Shown: positions 35,051 to 43,561, numbered from the stretch's first letter. The stretch: 64,000 nt of DNA from Allobosea sp. BH3 (GCF_025499465.1 NZ_JAIMCA010000008.1:1-64000), one strand, 5' to 3'. Notes: generated by a model not told the origin, from the letters alone. Program-made: numbers and translations.

Positions 35051-35422
35051 TCAGGCTGGGCCGCGGCGCCGGAGCATGAGTTCGAGGAGGCCGGCGAGGG
35101 TGCCGCCCAGGACCGCGCCTGCACATTTCACCAGCGCATCGCGCGGCAGCCCGTGGCGGGTCGCCTCCCAGGTCTGGAGCCATTCGAGCCCGAGCGCCAA
35201 GGCGACGATGCCGCCGAGCACCAGCCAGCGCTGGCGCGGATAGGCGAAGCTCAGCAAGGCTCCGGCGGCGAAATAGGCCAGGAAGCGCTCGCCATTGGCG
35301 CCGAGCTCCGGGATGTGGGGCCTTGCATCGATCGGTGACAACGTCGCGACCATGATCAGAAGCAGAGCGGCCCAGCCGATCACAATCGCAGCAAGACGCA
35401 TCTTTTCCAGGGGGGCGTTCAA
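35051..35422 (-). CDS. VanZ-like membrane protein
   Basis: This is a 123-residue protein with four hydrophobic segments: LAAIVIGWAALLLIMVATLS, ERFLAYFAAGALLSFAYPRQ, WLVLGGIVALALGLEWLQ and a final helix around AGAVLGGTLAGLLELML. The motif LGANGERFLAYFAAGALL and the GLEWLQTWEATRHGLPRDAL segment match VanZ-like proteins, a poorly understood family first seen beside glycopeptide resistance genes. It lies upstream of the sugar transferase gene (152 bases), so a role in envelope polysaccharide is possible but unproven. Confidence 0.75.
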   Translation of the reverse strand: MNAPLEKMRLAAIVIGWAALLLIMVATLSPIDARPHIPELGANGERFLAYFAAGALLSFAYPRQRWLVLGGIVALALGLEWLQTWEATRHGLPRDALVKCAGAVLGGTLAGLLELMLRRRGPA

Positions 35423-35630
35423 AAGGACTCCGGGAGCGCTGGCGGGACGGGCAGGCGAGGCAACAGGTAAGCGGCCATGCAGGACGCGGACCAGCGCGGA
35501 AGAATCAAGCCGCCAATGCCATGGTCGACCGTCCTATGACGTCGAGAAAATGGCAAGGCGATGACGATGGAGTTCGGGTTTCATCATGGGGCGGCGCGCT
35601 CTAGCATGCAGCTCCTGGTCTATGGGGTTG

Positions 35631-36383
35631 ATGATGACGGTTGATTCGGCCGTGCCGGCTTCGGCGCGGATCGCCAAGGGCGGCAAGGCGATCTACGGGG
35701 CCCCGCTCGGTATCCTGATGCTGGAGGCGCGCTTTCCGCGCATCCATGGCGACATGGGCAACGGCACGACTTGGCCCTTCCCGGTGCTTTACCGCGTCGT
35801 CGGCGGGGCGAGCCCGGAAAAGGTGGTGCTGAAGGGTGCGGCAGGCCTGTTGCCGGATTTCATCGAGGCCACACGCGATCTGGTCAGGCTCGGGGCCGAG
35901 GCGATCACCACCAATTGCGGCTTCCTCTCGCTTTTCCAGCGCGAGCTAGCTGCCGCCGTCGGCGTGCCGGTCGCGACTTCCTCGCTGATGCAGGTGCCCT
36001 GGGTGCAGGCGACGCTGCCGCCGGGCAAGCGCGTCGGCGTCGTCACGGTGTCGTCCACGACATTGACCCCGGCTCATCTCGAAGCGGCGAACGTGCCGCT
36101 CGACACGCCCGTGACCGGCACGGAGAACGGCCGCGAGTTCTTCCGCGTGCTGATCAAGGCCGAGAAAGACGACATGGATGTCGAGCTCGCCCGGCAGGAT
36201 GTGGTGCAGGCGGCGCTCGATCTCGTGGCGCGCCACCCCGAGGTCGGCTCCATCGTGCTCGAATGCACGAACATGCCGCCCTATGCGGCTGATGTGCAGG
36301 CGGCGACGGGGCTGCCTGTCTACGACATCTATTCGCTGATCACCTGGTTCCATGCCGGCCTGAGACCGCGCCGCTTCGGCTGA
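35631..36383 (+). CDS. Asp/Glu racemase-superfamily protein
   Basis: This 250-residue protein belongs to the Asp/Glu/hydantoin racemase fold, which uses a pair of cysteines. It has GAPLGILMLEARFPRIHGDM at the N-terminus, the first Cys in EAITTNCGFLSLFQREL, and the second in IVLECTNMPPYAADV. Both catalytic Cys are present. A segment KRVGVVTVSSTTLTPAHLEA lies between them. Start: ATG at 35631 (or 35634) after GGGG; the open frame extends upstream without a good site. Could be an aspartate/glutamate racemase or a maleate/arylmalonate-type decarboxylase relative; substrate unresolved. Single gene with its own terminator. Confidence 0.82.
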   Translation: MMTVDSAVPASARIAKGGKAIYGAPLGILMLEARFPRIHGDMGNGTTWPFPVLYRVVGGASPEKVVLKGAAGLLPDFIEATRDLVRLGAEAITTNCGFLSLFQRELAAAVGVPVATSSLMQVPWVQATLPPGKRVGVVTVSSTTLTPAHLEAANVPLDTPVTGTENGREFFRVLIKAEKDDMDVELARQDVVQAALDLVARHPEVGSIVLECTNMPPYAADVQAATGLPVYDIYSLITWFHAGLRPRRFG

Positions 36384-36391
36384 TCTTATCC

Positions 36392-36410
36392 CCGGCGCCG
36401 AAAGCGCCGG
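36392..36410 (+). terminator. Hairpin terminator after the racemase-like gene
   Basis: A 7-bp perfect stem, CCGGCGC with GCGCCGG around CGAAA, starts nine bases after the stop codon and is followed by aataatg. The T run is missing, so termination strength is uncertain. Confidence 0.55.
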
Positions 36411-36449
36411 AATAATGCGCCTCGCTGAAATCCCTGTCCGCGAGGCCCC

Positions 36450-37844
36450 ATGACAGACACGCCCCGTCTCAGCCTGCCGCTCCTTGCGGCCGGCCAAGCG
36501 CAGAAGCACGTCACCCACAACGATGCGCTGACCCGGCTCGACGCATTGGTCCATCTTGCCGTCCAGAGCCGGACTCAAGCCGATCCGCCGGTGTCTCCGA
36601 CAGAGCTTTCGGCCTATATCGTCCCGGCGGACGGCACGGGCGTCTTTGCCGGCCGGACCGATCAGCTTGCGCTCTACGAGGATGGCGGCTGGGCCTTTGT
36701 CACGCCGCGCGCGGGCTGGCAGGCCTGGGTGGCGGACGAGGCCGAGCACAATCTCTGGACCGGCACGGAATGGCGCCGCGACAGCCCGCTCAGCGGCCTT
36801 GGGGCCGAAAGCTGGGGCGTCAACGCGACCGCGGATGCGACGAACCGCCTTGTCGTTTCCGGCGAGGCGAGCCTGTTCAATCATGCCGGCAGCGGTCATC
36901 AGCTGAAGCTCAACAAGGCTGCTGCCGGGGCGACGGCGAGCGTGTTGTTCCAGTCGAACTGGTCGGGGCGGGCCGAGTTCGGGCTCGCAGGCGACGACGA
37001 TTTTCGGGTGAAGGTGAGCGCGGATGGCTCCGCCTGGCACGATGCACTCGCCATCGACCGGGCTACAGGCGCGGCCGCCTTGCCCGGTTCGCCCTGGGCC
37101 TCGGGAGCGAACCTGCTCGTCAATGGCGACATGGCAATCAATCAGCGCGCCTTTGCAGGCGGTGCACTGGCGGCCGGGAGCTACGGCTTTGACCGCTGGA
37201 AGGCGGATGCGGGCGGCGCGAACCTCTCGGCTGGCAGCTTCGCGATCACGCTGAATTCGGGCGCCATCGTCCAGCCGGTCGAGCCTGCACTCTGGGGGCT
37301 CGCTTCCTTTGCGGGCGTAACGCTGACGCTTTCGGTCGAGAACCTCAGCGGCGGAGACCTTTCGGTCACTGTCGGGAGCCAGTCCGGCACCATCGCTGCG
37401 GGCTCCGGCCGCCGTTCCTTCACGCTGACGCTGGCCATGGGCGATGTCGGAGCGCTGGCAGTGAAGCTTTCGCCGAGCGCGGGGGCGGTCAGCTTCGGGC
37501 GGGCCAAGCTGGAACACGGGCCGCTTGCGACGGGTTGGACGGCGCGGCCGCTCAGCGTCGAGCAGATGCTCTGCCGGCGCTACCACACCCGGCTCGACGG
37601 GCAGATCCTGATCGATGCCTATCAGGCGGCTACGGCTGCATCCCGACAAGCCGTCGTGCTGCCGGCGCCGATGCGGACGACGCCTGTCGTGAGCTTCGCC
37701 GTTTCGTCGGAGATAAACGTGCAGGGCGTGGATCGTGGTGTGGTCGCCCAGTCGTCGCAGAGTGCCTATGCCTATGTCACGGCGCTGGCGCTCGGGCGGG
37801 TGCGGGCGGCTTTCGACGCCATCGCCTTCGACGCGGAGCTTTAA
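36450..37844 (+). CDS. DUF2793-domain protein, phage-tail-like, orphan
   Basis: This is a 464-residue protein. The N-terminal ~95 residues carry the DUF2793 signature: RLSLPLLAAGQAQKHVTHND, ALTRLDALVHLAV, DGTGVFAGRTDQLALYEDGG and GWQAWVADEAEHNLWTGTEW. The remainder is Gly/Ala/Ser-rich beta-strand-like sequence (SGHQLKLNKAAAGATASVLF, LTLSVENLSGGDLSVTVGSQ) resembling tail-fibre or adhesin stalks, ending in a small globular-looking part with RRYHTRLDGQILIDAYQAAT. DUF2793 proteins occur in alphaproteobacterial phages and gene transfer agents. No other phage gene is visible within the window. No signal peptide. Confidence 0.82.
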   Translation: MTDTPRLSLPLLAAGQAQKHVTHNDALTRLDALVHLAVQSRTQADPPVSPTELSAYIVPADGTGVFAGRTDQLALYEDGGWAFVTPRAGWQAWVADEAEHNLWTGTEWRRDSPLSGLGAESWGVNATADATNRLVVSGEASLFNHAGSGHQLKLNKAAAGATASVLFQSNWSGRAEFGLAGDDDFRVKVSADGSAWHDALAIDRATGAAALPGSPWASGANLLVNGDMAINQRAFAGGALAAGSYGFDRWKADAGGANLSAGSFAITLNSGAIVQPVEPALWGLASFAGVTLTLSVENLSGGDLSVTVGSQSGTIAAGSGRRSFTLTLAMGDVGALAVKLSPSAGAVSFGRAKLEHGPLATGWTARPLSVEQMLCRRYHTRLDGQILIDAYQAATAASRQAVVLPAPMRTTPVVSFAVSSEINVQGVDRGVVAQSSQSAYAYVTALALGRVRAAFDAIAFDAEL

Positions 37845-37853
37845 AGCGAGCCG

Positions 37854-37935
37854 CATTGCGATGAGCGCAGCGACGAAGCAATCCAGGTGACGTAGCGCTC
37901 TGTCGCCTCTGGATTGCTTCGCTGCGCTCGCAATG
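37854..37935. repeat. Extragenic palindrome (cattgcgagcgcagcgaagcaat type)
   Basis: The left arm, 37854-37886, and the right arm, 37909-37935, are complementary over about 27 bases (right arm begins CTGGATTGCTTCGCTGCGCT), with a 6-base insertion in the left arm and a smaller inner stem. It fills the gap between the convergent DUF2793 and dehydratase genes. It may also serve as a bidirectional terminator. Confidence 0.7.
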
Positions 37936-37946
37936 ACGGCTCGGTC

Positions 37947-39680
37947 TCAATGGATCTCCGGCTCGGGGATCTTCGCCGTGCCTTCGAGGTAGTCGAAGTC
38001 GCAGCCCTTGTCGGCCTGGCGGATATGGGCGGCGGACATCTTGCCCCAGCCGCGGGGATAGTCGCGGTTCGGCGGAGTCCAGACGGCGAGGCGCTCGGCG
38101 ATTTGCTCCTGCGTCAGGTTGACCGAGATGCTGCGGGCCTCGACATCGACGGTGATGATGTCGCCGGTCTTTACCGCGGCGAGGGGCCCCTTGATATAGG
38201 CCTCTGGCGCGACGTGGAGGATGCAGGCGCCATAGCTGGTGCCGGACATGCGCGCGTCCGAGATGCGCAGCATGTCGCGCACGCCCTGCTTCAGGAGCTT
38301 CTTGGGGATCGGCATCATGCCCCATTCCGGCATGCCGGGACCGCCGACGGGGCCGCAGTTCTTCAGCACCATGATATGGTCCGGCGTGACGTCGAGGCTC
38401 TCGTCGTTCACGGCCTTCATCATGGCGTCGTAGTCCTCGAAGACCAGCGCCGGGCCTGAATGCTTGAGCAGGTGAGGGGCGGCGGCCGAAGGCTTGATGA
38501 CGCAGCCATCCGGCGCGATGTTGCCCTTGAGGACCGCGAGGCCGTTGGCGGTCGATACCGGCTTTTCGAGCGGGCGGATGACGTTGTCGTCATAGACGTT
38601 GGCGAGCGCGATGGTCTCTGCCAGCGGCTTGCCCGTGACGGTCATCGCATCGGTGTGGAGCTTGCTCTCCAGCTGCTTCAGCAGGGCCGGCAGGCCGCCG
38701 GCATAGAAGAAATCCTCCATCAGGAAATCACCGGACGGGCGCAGATTCGCGATCACCGGGACCTTGCGGGAGAAGGCGTCGAAATCGTCCGGCGTCAGCG
38801 GCACGCCGGCGCGGCCCGCCATGGCGACGAGGTGGATGATCGCGTTGGTCGAGCCGGCGACGGCCATATGGACCGTCAGCGCGTTCTCGAAGCTCTTTCG
38901 CGTGAGAATCTGGTCGGGCGTCAGGTCTTCCCAGACCATCTCGACGATGCGCTTGCCCGCGGCCGCGGCCATGCGAGGATGGGCGGCGTCCGCGGCAGGG
39001 ATGGCGGAGGCGCCGGGCAAGGTGAGGCCCAGCACCTCGGCATGGCTCATCATCGTGGCGGCCGTACCCATCACCATGCAGGTGCCATAGGAGCGGGCGA
39101 TGCCGCTTTCCATGTCGCGCCACTGGTCGTCGGTGATGTTGCCGGCTTCCTTCTCGGCCCAGTATTTCCAGACGTCGGCGCCGGAGCCGAGCACCTTGCC
39201 GGCCCAGTTGCCGCGCAGCATCGGCCCGGCCGGCACGAAGATGAAGGGCAGGCCGGCGCTGCAGGCGCCCATGATCAGGGCAGGCGTGGACTTGTCGCAG
39301 CCACCGAGCAGGACGGCGCCGTCGAGCGGGTGGGAGCGGATCGATTCCTCCGTCTCCATCGCCAGGAAGTTGCGATAGAGCATGGTCGTTGGCTTCTGGT
39401 ATTGCTCCGAGACGGACATCACCGGGATCTCGATCGGGAAGCCGCCTGCCGCCCATACAGCGCGCTTCACCGCCTCGGCGCGGTCTCGCAGATGAGTGTG
39501 GCAGGGGTTGATCTCGGACCAGGTGTTGATGATGCCGATGACCGGCTTGCCCATGAACTCCTCATGGGCGAACCCCATCTGCAGCGCCCGCGAGCGATGG
39601 CCGAAGGAGCGCAGGTCGCTCGCCCCGAACCAGCGCTTCGAGCGCAGCGTATCGGGCGTCTTGCGGGGGCGGGGCGGCAT
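37947..39680 (-). CDS. IlvD/Edd-family sugar-acid dehydratase (L-arabinonate dehydratase-like)
   Basis: Fe-S dehydratases of this family remove water from sugar acids or dihydroxy acids. The 577-residue protein has the length of L-arabinonate dehydratase. Motifs: RALQMGFAHEEFMGKPVIGI, INTWSEINPCHTHLRDRAEA (first cluster Cys), VLLGGCDKSTPALIMGACSA (second Cys, Lys), IARSYGTCMVMGTAATM (third Cys) and ISDARMSGTSYGACILHVAP. Start at 39680 follows GAGG; TTG at 39713 is weaker. Downstream of the DapA-family gene, from which a palindrome of 127 bases separates it. Neighbours argue for sugar-acid catabolism rather than branched-chain amino-acid synthesis. Confidence 0.9.
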   Translation of the reverse strand: MPPRPRKTPDTLRSKRWFGASDLRSFGHRSRALQMGFAHEEFMGKPVIGIINTWSEINPCHTHLRDRAEAVKRAVWAAGGFPIEIPVMSVSEQYQKPTTMLYRNFLAMETEESIRSHPLDGAVLLGGCDKSTPALIMGACSAGLPFIFVPAGPMLRGNWAGKVLGSGADVWKYWAEKEAGNITDDQWRDMESGIARSYGTCMVMGTAATMMSHAEVLGLTLPGASAIPAADAAHPRMAAAAGKRIVEMVWEDLTPDQILTRKSFENALTVHMAVAGSTNAIIHLVAMAGRAGVPLTPDDFDAFSRKVPVIANLRPSGDFLMEDFFYAGGLPALLKQLESKLHTDAMTVTGKPLAETIALANVYDDNVIRPLEKPVSTANGLAVLKGNIAPDGCVIKPSAAAPHLLKHSGPALVFEDYDAMMKAVNDESLDVTPDHIMVLKNCGPVGGPGMPEWGMMPIPKKLLKQGVRDMLRISDARMSGTSYGACILHVAPEAYIKGPLAAVKTGDIITVDVEARSISVNLTQEQIAERLAVWTPPNRDYPRGWGKMSAAHIRQADKGCDFDYLEGTAKIPEPEIH

Positions 39681-39719
39681 GGGCGTGTCCTCGAATGTTC
39701 TTTGTTGATTCAACGGTCT

Positions 39720-39846
39720 GTCATTCCGGGGCGGCCCGCAGGCGGAGCCCGGAACCCGCGACTGGGTGAGAGGCCACCTACAGATGATGAAGGGATCGCC
39801 CGGTCGTGGGTTCCGGGTTCATCGCTGCGCGATGCCCCGGAATGAC
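39720..39846. repeat. Extragenic palindrome (gtcattccggggc type)
   Basis: GTCATTCCGGGGC at 39720-39732 pairs with GCCCCGGAATGAC at 39834-39846. Inside, gcccggaacccgcgac at 39748-39763 approximately matches gtcgtgggttccgggt at 39804-39819. The element fills the gap between the DapA-family gene and the dehydratase gene, both on the minus strand. No open frame of its own. Confidence 0.72.
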
Positions 39847-39851
39847 GAAGG

Positions 39852-40769
39852 TTACTCCGCCGCCGCTTTCGCCGCGCCCCAGCCGGAGACGATGGCGCGG
39901 AGTTCCGCCTTCTCGGCGGCGTTCAGTTCCGGCAGGCCGGGCAGGCGAACGGGGCCGACATTGGTGCCGAGCAGGCCGAGCGCCTCCTTGACCACGGTGA
40001 CGTTGGCGCCGTTGCCGTATTTGGTGCGCAGCTTCTCGAAGCCGGCAATGGCGTCGACCTCGCGCCTCGCCACCTCATAGTCACCAGCCTCCAGCGCGCG
40101 CCAAACGGCGAGCGAGCGCTCCGGCGCGACGTTGATCAGCCCGGAGGTGAAGCCACGGGCGCCGAGCGCATAGAAGGGCGCCGCCCAGCCTTCAGCCAGT
40201 CCGCAGATCCAGTTGGCGCTGGTGCCCTCCGTCTCGCGGACGCAATCGGCAAGCAGCATCATGTTGCTCGAAGCGAACTTCACGCCCGCGACATTGGCAT
40301 GGGTCGCGACGCGGATCAGGTCCTGCACGCCGATGGCATCGGAACGGATATAGGCGACGAGCGGGATCGGCAGCGCATCTGCGATGGCGAGGATGTAGTC
40401 GGCCTGGGATTGCGGCGCGGCGAAGGGGTCGAGCGGGTGATGCACCATCGCCGCGTCGCAACCCGCCTTGGCAGCGAGCTTGCCGGTCGCGATCGCCTCC
40501 CGCAGCGAGCGGCCGATGCCGGCGGTGACGAGCGCCTTGCCGGAGGCGGCTTCGGCCGCCGTCGCGTGGGAGCGCTCAACCTCGGCGGTGGTCATCGGGT
40601 AGAACTCGCCGGTGTTGCCGGCCGAGACGATGTTGTGGATGCCGGCCTCGGCGATGCGCCGGACGATCTTGCCGGTCAGCGCCCAGTCGGCCTCGCCATC
40701 TGCCTTCCAGGCGGTGACATGAACGCCGGAAATGCCGCGGAGGCCCGCGCGCAGCTTGTCATTCGTCAT
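39852..40769 (-). CDS. DapA-family aldolase/dehydratase of cluster B
   Basis: This is a 305-residue class I lyase. Motifs: LRGISGVHVTAWKADGEADW, HNIVSAGNTGEFYPMTTAEV (GxTGE loop), PIPLVAYIRSDAIGVQDLIR with Tyr in the DapA position, and HANVAGVKFASSNMMLLADC with the Schiff-base Lys in GVKFAS. Next to an arabinonate-type dehydratase it most likely acts on the 2-keto-3-deoxy acid product, either cleaving it or dehydrating it further to a semialdehyde. ATG at 40769 lies inside the end of the GntR gene (11-base overlap), so the two are co-translated. Confidence 0.87.
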   Translation of the reverse strand: MTNDKLRAGLRGISGVHVTAWKADGEADWALTGKIVRRIAEAGIHNIVSAGNTGEFYPMTTAEVERSHATAAEAASGKALVTAGIGRSLREAIATGKLAAKAGCDAAMVHHPLDPFAAPQSQADYILAIADALPIPLVAYIRSDAIGVQDLIRVATHANVAGVKFASSNMMLLADCVRETEGTSANWICGLAEGWAAPFYALGARGFTSGLINVAPERSLAVWRALEAGDYEVARREVDAIAGFEKLRTKYGNGANVTVVKEALGLLGTNVGPVRLPGLPELNAAEKAELRAIVSGWGAAKAAAE

Positions 40770-41460
40770 AGTCCAGTCCCTCCGCATCCGCGCCGAACAC
40801 CAGCCGCACATGGGCCTTCGCGGAGCGGACGATGTGACGGCGCATCCTGAGCTCGGCCAAAGCCGGCTCTCGCGCCAGAAGCGCCTCGTAGATGGCGCGG
40901 TGTTCTTCGAAGCCCTGGCCGCGCTCGGCCGGCGCCGAATGCAGGGAGATGCGCTGGGCGTGATCGTACATGCGCTGGCCGTCGAGGCGACGCTCCAGAT
41001 AGCTGCAGCCCGAGATCCGGTGGATCGCCCGGTGGTAGTCCTCGTTGCGGGTGACCAGCTCCTCGAGGTCGCCATGCAGCGTCGCGTGTTCCATCACTGC
41101 AATGAGCCGGCCGAGCTCGGCGGCGGCTGCGTCGGTCATGCGGTTGGCCGCAACATGGGTCATGACGCTCTCGATGGCCGCGCGGCCCAGCGCCATCTCC
41201 AGCGCCTGCCGGGCGGAGAACTCGACGAAGACGCCGCGCCGCGCCTCTGTCCTGACCAGCCCCTCGCTCTCCAGCTTGCGGATCGCATCCTTCACCGGGG
41301 TGGTGCTGACGCCCAGCATCTCGGCGAGGTGGCGTTCGTTCAGCCGCTCGCCGTCGCGGAAATTGCCAGCGACGATCGCGCGGCGCAGTCGCTCATGGAC
41401 GTGCTCGCGCAGCGAACGCAGCAAGTGAGGGGCGACGGGTTCGACGGCCGGTTGCAACAT
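40759..41460 (-). CDS. GntR-family (FCD) regulator of cluster B
   Basis: This is a 233-residue regulator. The winged helix domain contains LREHVHERLRRAIVAGNFRD, MLGVSTTPVKDAIRKLESEG and LVRTEARRGVFVEFSARQAL. The FCD domain follows (TRNEDYHRAIHRISGCSYLE, EEHRAIYEALLAREPALAEL), with the usual His and Asp/Glu ligands. Start at 41460 after GGAAGAA; the frame stays open to 41541. It is first in a minus-strand operon with the DapA-family lyase and the dehydratase, and divergent from a binding-protein gene. The palindrome at 41557 is its likely site. Confidence 0.92.
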   Translation of the reverse strand: MLQPAVEPVAPHLLRSLREHVHERLRRAIVAGNFRDGERLNERHLAEMLGVSTTPVKDAIRKLESEGLVRTEARRGVFVEFSARQALEMALGRAAIESVMTHVAANRMTDAAAAELGRLIAVMEHATLHGDLEELVTRNEDYHRAIHRISGCSYLERRLDGQRMYDHAQRISLHSAPAERGQGFEEHRAIYEALLAREPALAELRMRRHIVRSAKAHVRLVFGADAEGLDYDE

Positions 41461-41556
41461 GTTTCTTCCGTGGCTGCGAGCTGGCGAAGCCGCATTTGTC
41501 CCGGTTCGGGGCTCGTGCCTCATTGATATCAAACAGCACAATCCGCCTCGCCGAGC

Positions 41557-41574
41557 AATCTGAAATTTCAGATT
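41557..41574. promoter_or_regulatory. 18-bp perfect palindrome, likely operator of the cluster B GntR regulator
   Basis: AATCTGAAATTTCAGATT is perfectly symmetric. A second, imperfect palindrome (atttcaaattccaaat) follows at once, giving a tandem AT-rich site in GC-rich DNA. It lies in the 205-base region between the divergent GntR gene (97 bases) and binding-protein gene (92 bases). The position suits control of both directions. Confidence 0.7.
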
Positions 41575-41665
41575 TCAAATTCCAAATCCTGTGCTATGTC
41601 CGTCTGCAAGCGCCCGCCATGAGGCGCCAGAGCGGCCTGTCCGCGTCCCGGGAGGAATTGACGAA

Positions 41666-42652
41666 ATGAGCATCACCCGCAGAACCATGCTTGCTGCCAC
41701 CTGCCTCGCCGCGGGCTCTCTGGCCTTGGCCGGCTCGGCCTCCGCGCAGGGCGACTATCCCGGCAGCAAGGTCGTCACCATCGTCGTGCCCTTCGCAGCG
41801 GGCGGCACCACGGATTTGCTCGGCCGCATCCTGGCCGACCGGCTGGGCCAGCGGCTCGGCGGCAAGTTCATCGTCGAGAATAGGCCTGGCGCAGGTGGCA
41901 ATACGGGCGCGGCCGCCGTGGCACGGTCGCCGGCGGACGGCTACACGCTGACGATGGGCACGGTCTCGAGCCATGCCATCAATCCGGGCGTCTACGCCAA
42001 GATGCCCTATGACCACATCAAGGACTTTGCGCCGATCTCGCAGGTGGCGAGCGTGCCGAATATCCTGATGGTCAATATCGACCTGCCGGCGAAGACCGTG
42101 CCGGAGCTGATCGACCTGCTGAAGAAGAACCCCGGCAAGTATTCCTTCGGTTCTTCGGGCGCCGGCACCTCGACCCATATGGCGGCGGAGCTGTTCAAGG
42201 TCTCGACCGGCACCGATATGGTCCATGTGCCGTACCGCTCCAGCGGGCAGGTGACGCAGGACCTGCTCTCCGGCCAGATCCAGATCACCTTCGACAACAT
42301 CACCATCGCCTGGCCCCATGTGGAGGCGGGCAAAATCCGGGCGCTCGCCACCGCGACGCCGAAGCGGCTGGCGGTCGCTCCGGACCTGCCGGCGCTGTCG
42401 GAGTTCATCCCCGGGTACGATGCCAGTTCCTGGCACGGCTTCTTCGCGCCGTCGGGCGTCCCGAAGGAGATCGTCGCCAAGCTCTCGACAGAGACCCAGG
42501 CGATCATGAGGGAGCCGGCGGTGATCGAGCAGCTCAAGAAGCTCGGCGTCGATCCGGTCGGGTCGAGCCAGGCCGAGTTCACCGCGCATATCGCCTCCGA
42601 GACGAAGCGCTGGGCTGATGTGGCGCAGAAGGCGAACGTCAAAATTGAATGA
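41666..42652 (+). CDS. TctC/Bug-family solute-binding protein without permease
   Basis: This periplasmic receptor has 328 residues. The export signal begins MSITRRTMLAATCLAAGSLA, a possible Tat signal, and is cleaved after ASA-Q. Bug motifs: KVVTIVVPFAAGGTTDLLGR, FIVENRPGAGGNTGAAAVAR, YSFGSSGAGTSTHMAAELFK and VHVPYRSSGQVTQDLLSGQI. GGGAGGAATTG upstream of the ATG is a strong ribosome site. No TctA/TctB follows; it may use a permease elsewhere, perhaps the cluster A one. The sugar-acid enzymes on both sides suggest a sugar acid or lactone ligand. Confidence 0.93.
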   Translation: MSITRRTMLAATCLAAGSLALAGSASAQGDYPGSKVVTIVVPFAAGGTTDLLGRILADRLGQRLGGKFIVENRPGAGGNTGAAAVARSPADGYTLTMGTVSSHAINPGVYAKMPYDHIKDFAPISQVASVPNILMVNIDLPAKTVPELIDLLKKNPGKYSFGSSGAGTSTHMAAELFKVSTGTDMVHVPYRSSGQVTQDLLSGQIQITFDNITIAWPHVEAGKIRALATATPKRLAVAPDLPALSEFIPGYDASSWHGFFAPSGVPKEIVAKLSTETQAIMREPAVIEQLKKLGVDPVGSSQAEFTAHIASETKRWADVAQKANVKIE

Positions 42653-42672
42653 CAGAAGACTTTGCCGCTTCG

Positions 42673-42795
42673 CGAGCCCTCATCCTGAGGAGCCGCGGAG
42701 CGGCGTCTCGAAGGATGCTCCAGCTTGCGCAGGGAGCCTCCGGAAGCATCCTTCGAGACGTGCTCCCATGGAGCACTCCTCAGGATGAGGGCTCG
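42673..42795. repeat. Extragenic palindrome (cctcatcctgaggag type)
   Basis: A perfect 20-bp outer arm (42673-42692, CGAGCCCTCATCCTGAGGAG) pairs with 42776-42795. Inner arms cgtctcgaaggatgct and agcatccttcgagacg extend the pairing. It lies within an apparent operon, between the binding-protein gene and the RraA-type gene, and ends 31 bases before the latter's ATG. Such elements recur in Hyphomicrobiales genomes. Confidence 0.75.
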
Positions 42796-42825
42796 TTTCC
42801 ATCCAGCCGAAGGTTTGCCTTTCTC

Positions 42826-43545
42826 ATGACATCCAATGCCCTCACCGACGAGAACCGCCGCAAGCTCAGGCGCGTCTCGACCGCGACGCTGACCACGGCC
42901 CTGTTCAAGCGCGGCTTCCGCAACCAGTTCATCCAGGATGTGCGGCCGCTTGCGCCTCTGAAGGAATCGGTCGTCGGAGAGGCCTTCACCCTGCGCTACA
43001 TCCCGGCTCGCGAAGACCTCGACGTGCTCTCTTCCTTCGAGGGAACGAGCCACCCGCAGCGGCGGGCGGTCGAGGATTGTCCGCCCGGGCATGTCATGGT
43101 CATCGACTCGCGCAAGGACCCGCGGGCGGCCTCGGCTGGCGGCATCCTGGTGTCGCGGCTGATGCAGAGGGGCTGTGCCGGCGTCGTCACCGATGGCGGC
43201 TTCCGGGACAGCCCGGAGATCGCCGAGATGGGCTTTCCCGCCTATCACAACCGGCCGAGCGCGCCGACGAACCTGATCCGCCACCATGCGCTCGACATCA
43301 ACGCGCCGATCGGCTGCGGCGATGTCGCGGTCTATCCCGGCGACATCGTCGTCGGGGACAGCGAGGGCGTCTGCATCGTGCCGGCGCATATCGCCAACGA
43401 GATCGCGCCCGAGGCCTATGAGCAGACGGCCTATGAGGATTTCGTCGCCGAGCGGGTGAGGGGCGGGCAGGGCATCTTCGGGCTCTACCCGGCCAATGAA
43501 GAGACCAAGGCCGCCTTCGCGAAATGGCGGCCCAGCTGGTCCTGA
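42826..43545 (+). CDS. RraA-family aldolase-like protein
   Basis: The RraA/HMG-aldolase family includes 4-hydroxy-4-methyl-2-oxoglutarate aldolase and related 2-oxo-acid lyases, besides the RNase E inhibitor RraA. 239 residues. Signatures: STATLTTALFKRGFRNQFIQ, GHVMVIDSRKDPRAASAGGI, GCAGVVTDGGFRDSPEIAEM (the metal/pyruvate GGxRD motif) and VAVYPGDIVVGDSEGVCIVP. The catalytic Arg-Asp of GGFRD is present, so an aldolase or decarboxylase is favoured. Start at 42826; the frame is open upstream through the palindrome but that is not coding. The long N-terminus resembles pathway-linked members. Confidence 0.88.
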   Translation: MTSNALTDENRRKLRRVSTATLTTALFKRGFRNQFIQDVRPLAPLKESVVGEAFTLRYIPAREDLDVLSSFEGTSHPQRRAVEDCPPGHVMVIDSRKDPRAASAGGILVSRLMQRGCAGVVTDGGFRDSPEIAEMGFPAYHNRPSAPTNLIRHHALDINAPIGCGDVAVYPGDIVVGDSEGVCIVPAHIANEIAPEAYEQTAYEDFVAERVRGGQGIFGLYPANEETKAAFAKWRPSWS

Positions 43546-43561
43546 GGCGTTTTAGATCATC

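Noticed and set aside
36450..37844. Prophage or gene transfer agent locus
   Set aside because: Only one phage-like gene is present; neighbours are metabolic genes, with no capsid, portal, terminase or integrase.
37947..39680. Assignment as biosynthetic dihydroxy-acid dehydratase (ilvD)
   Set aside because: Length, motifs and the adjacent DapA-family lyase and GntR regulator fit a sugar-acid dehydratase better.
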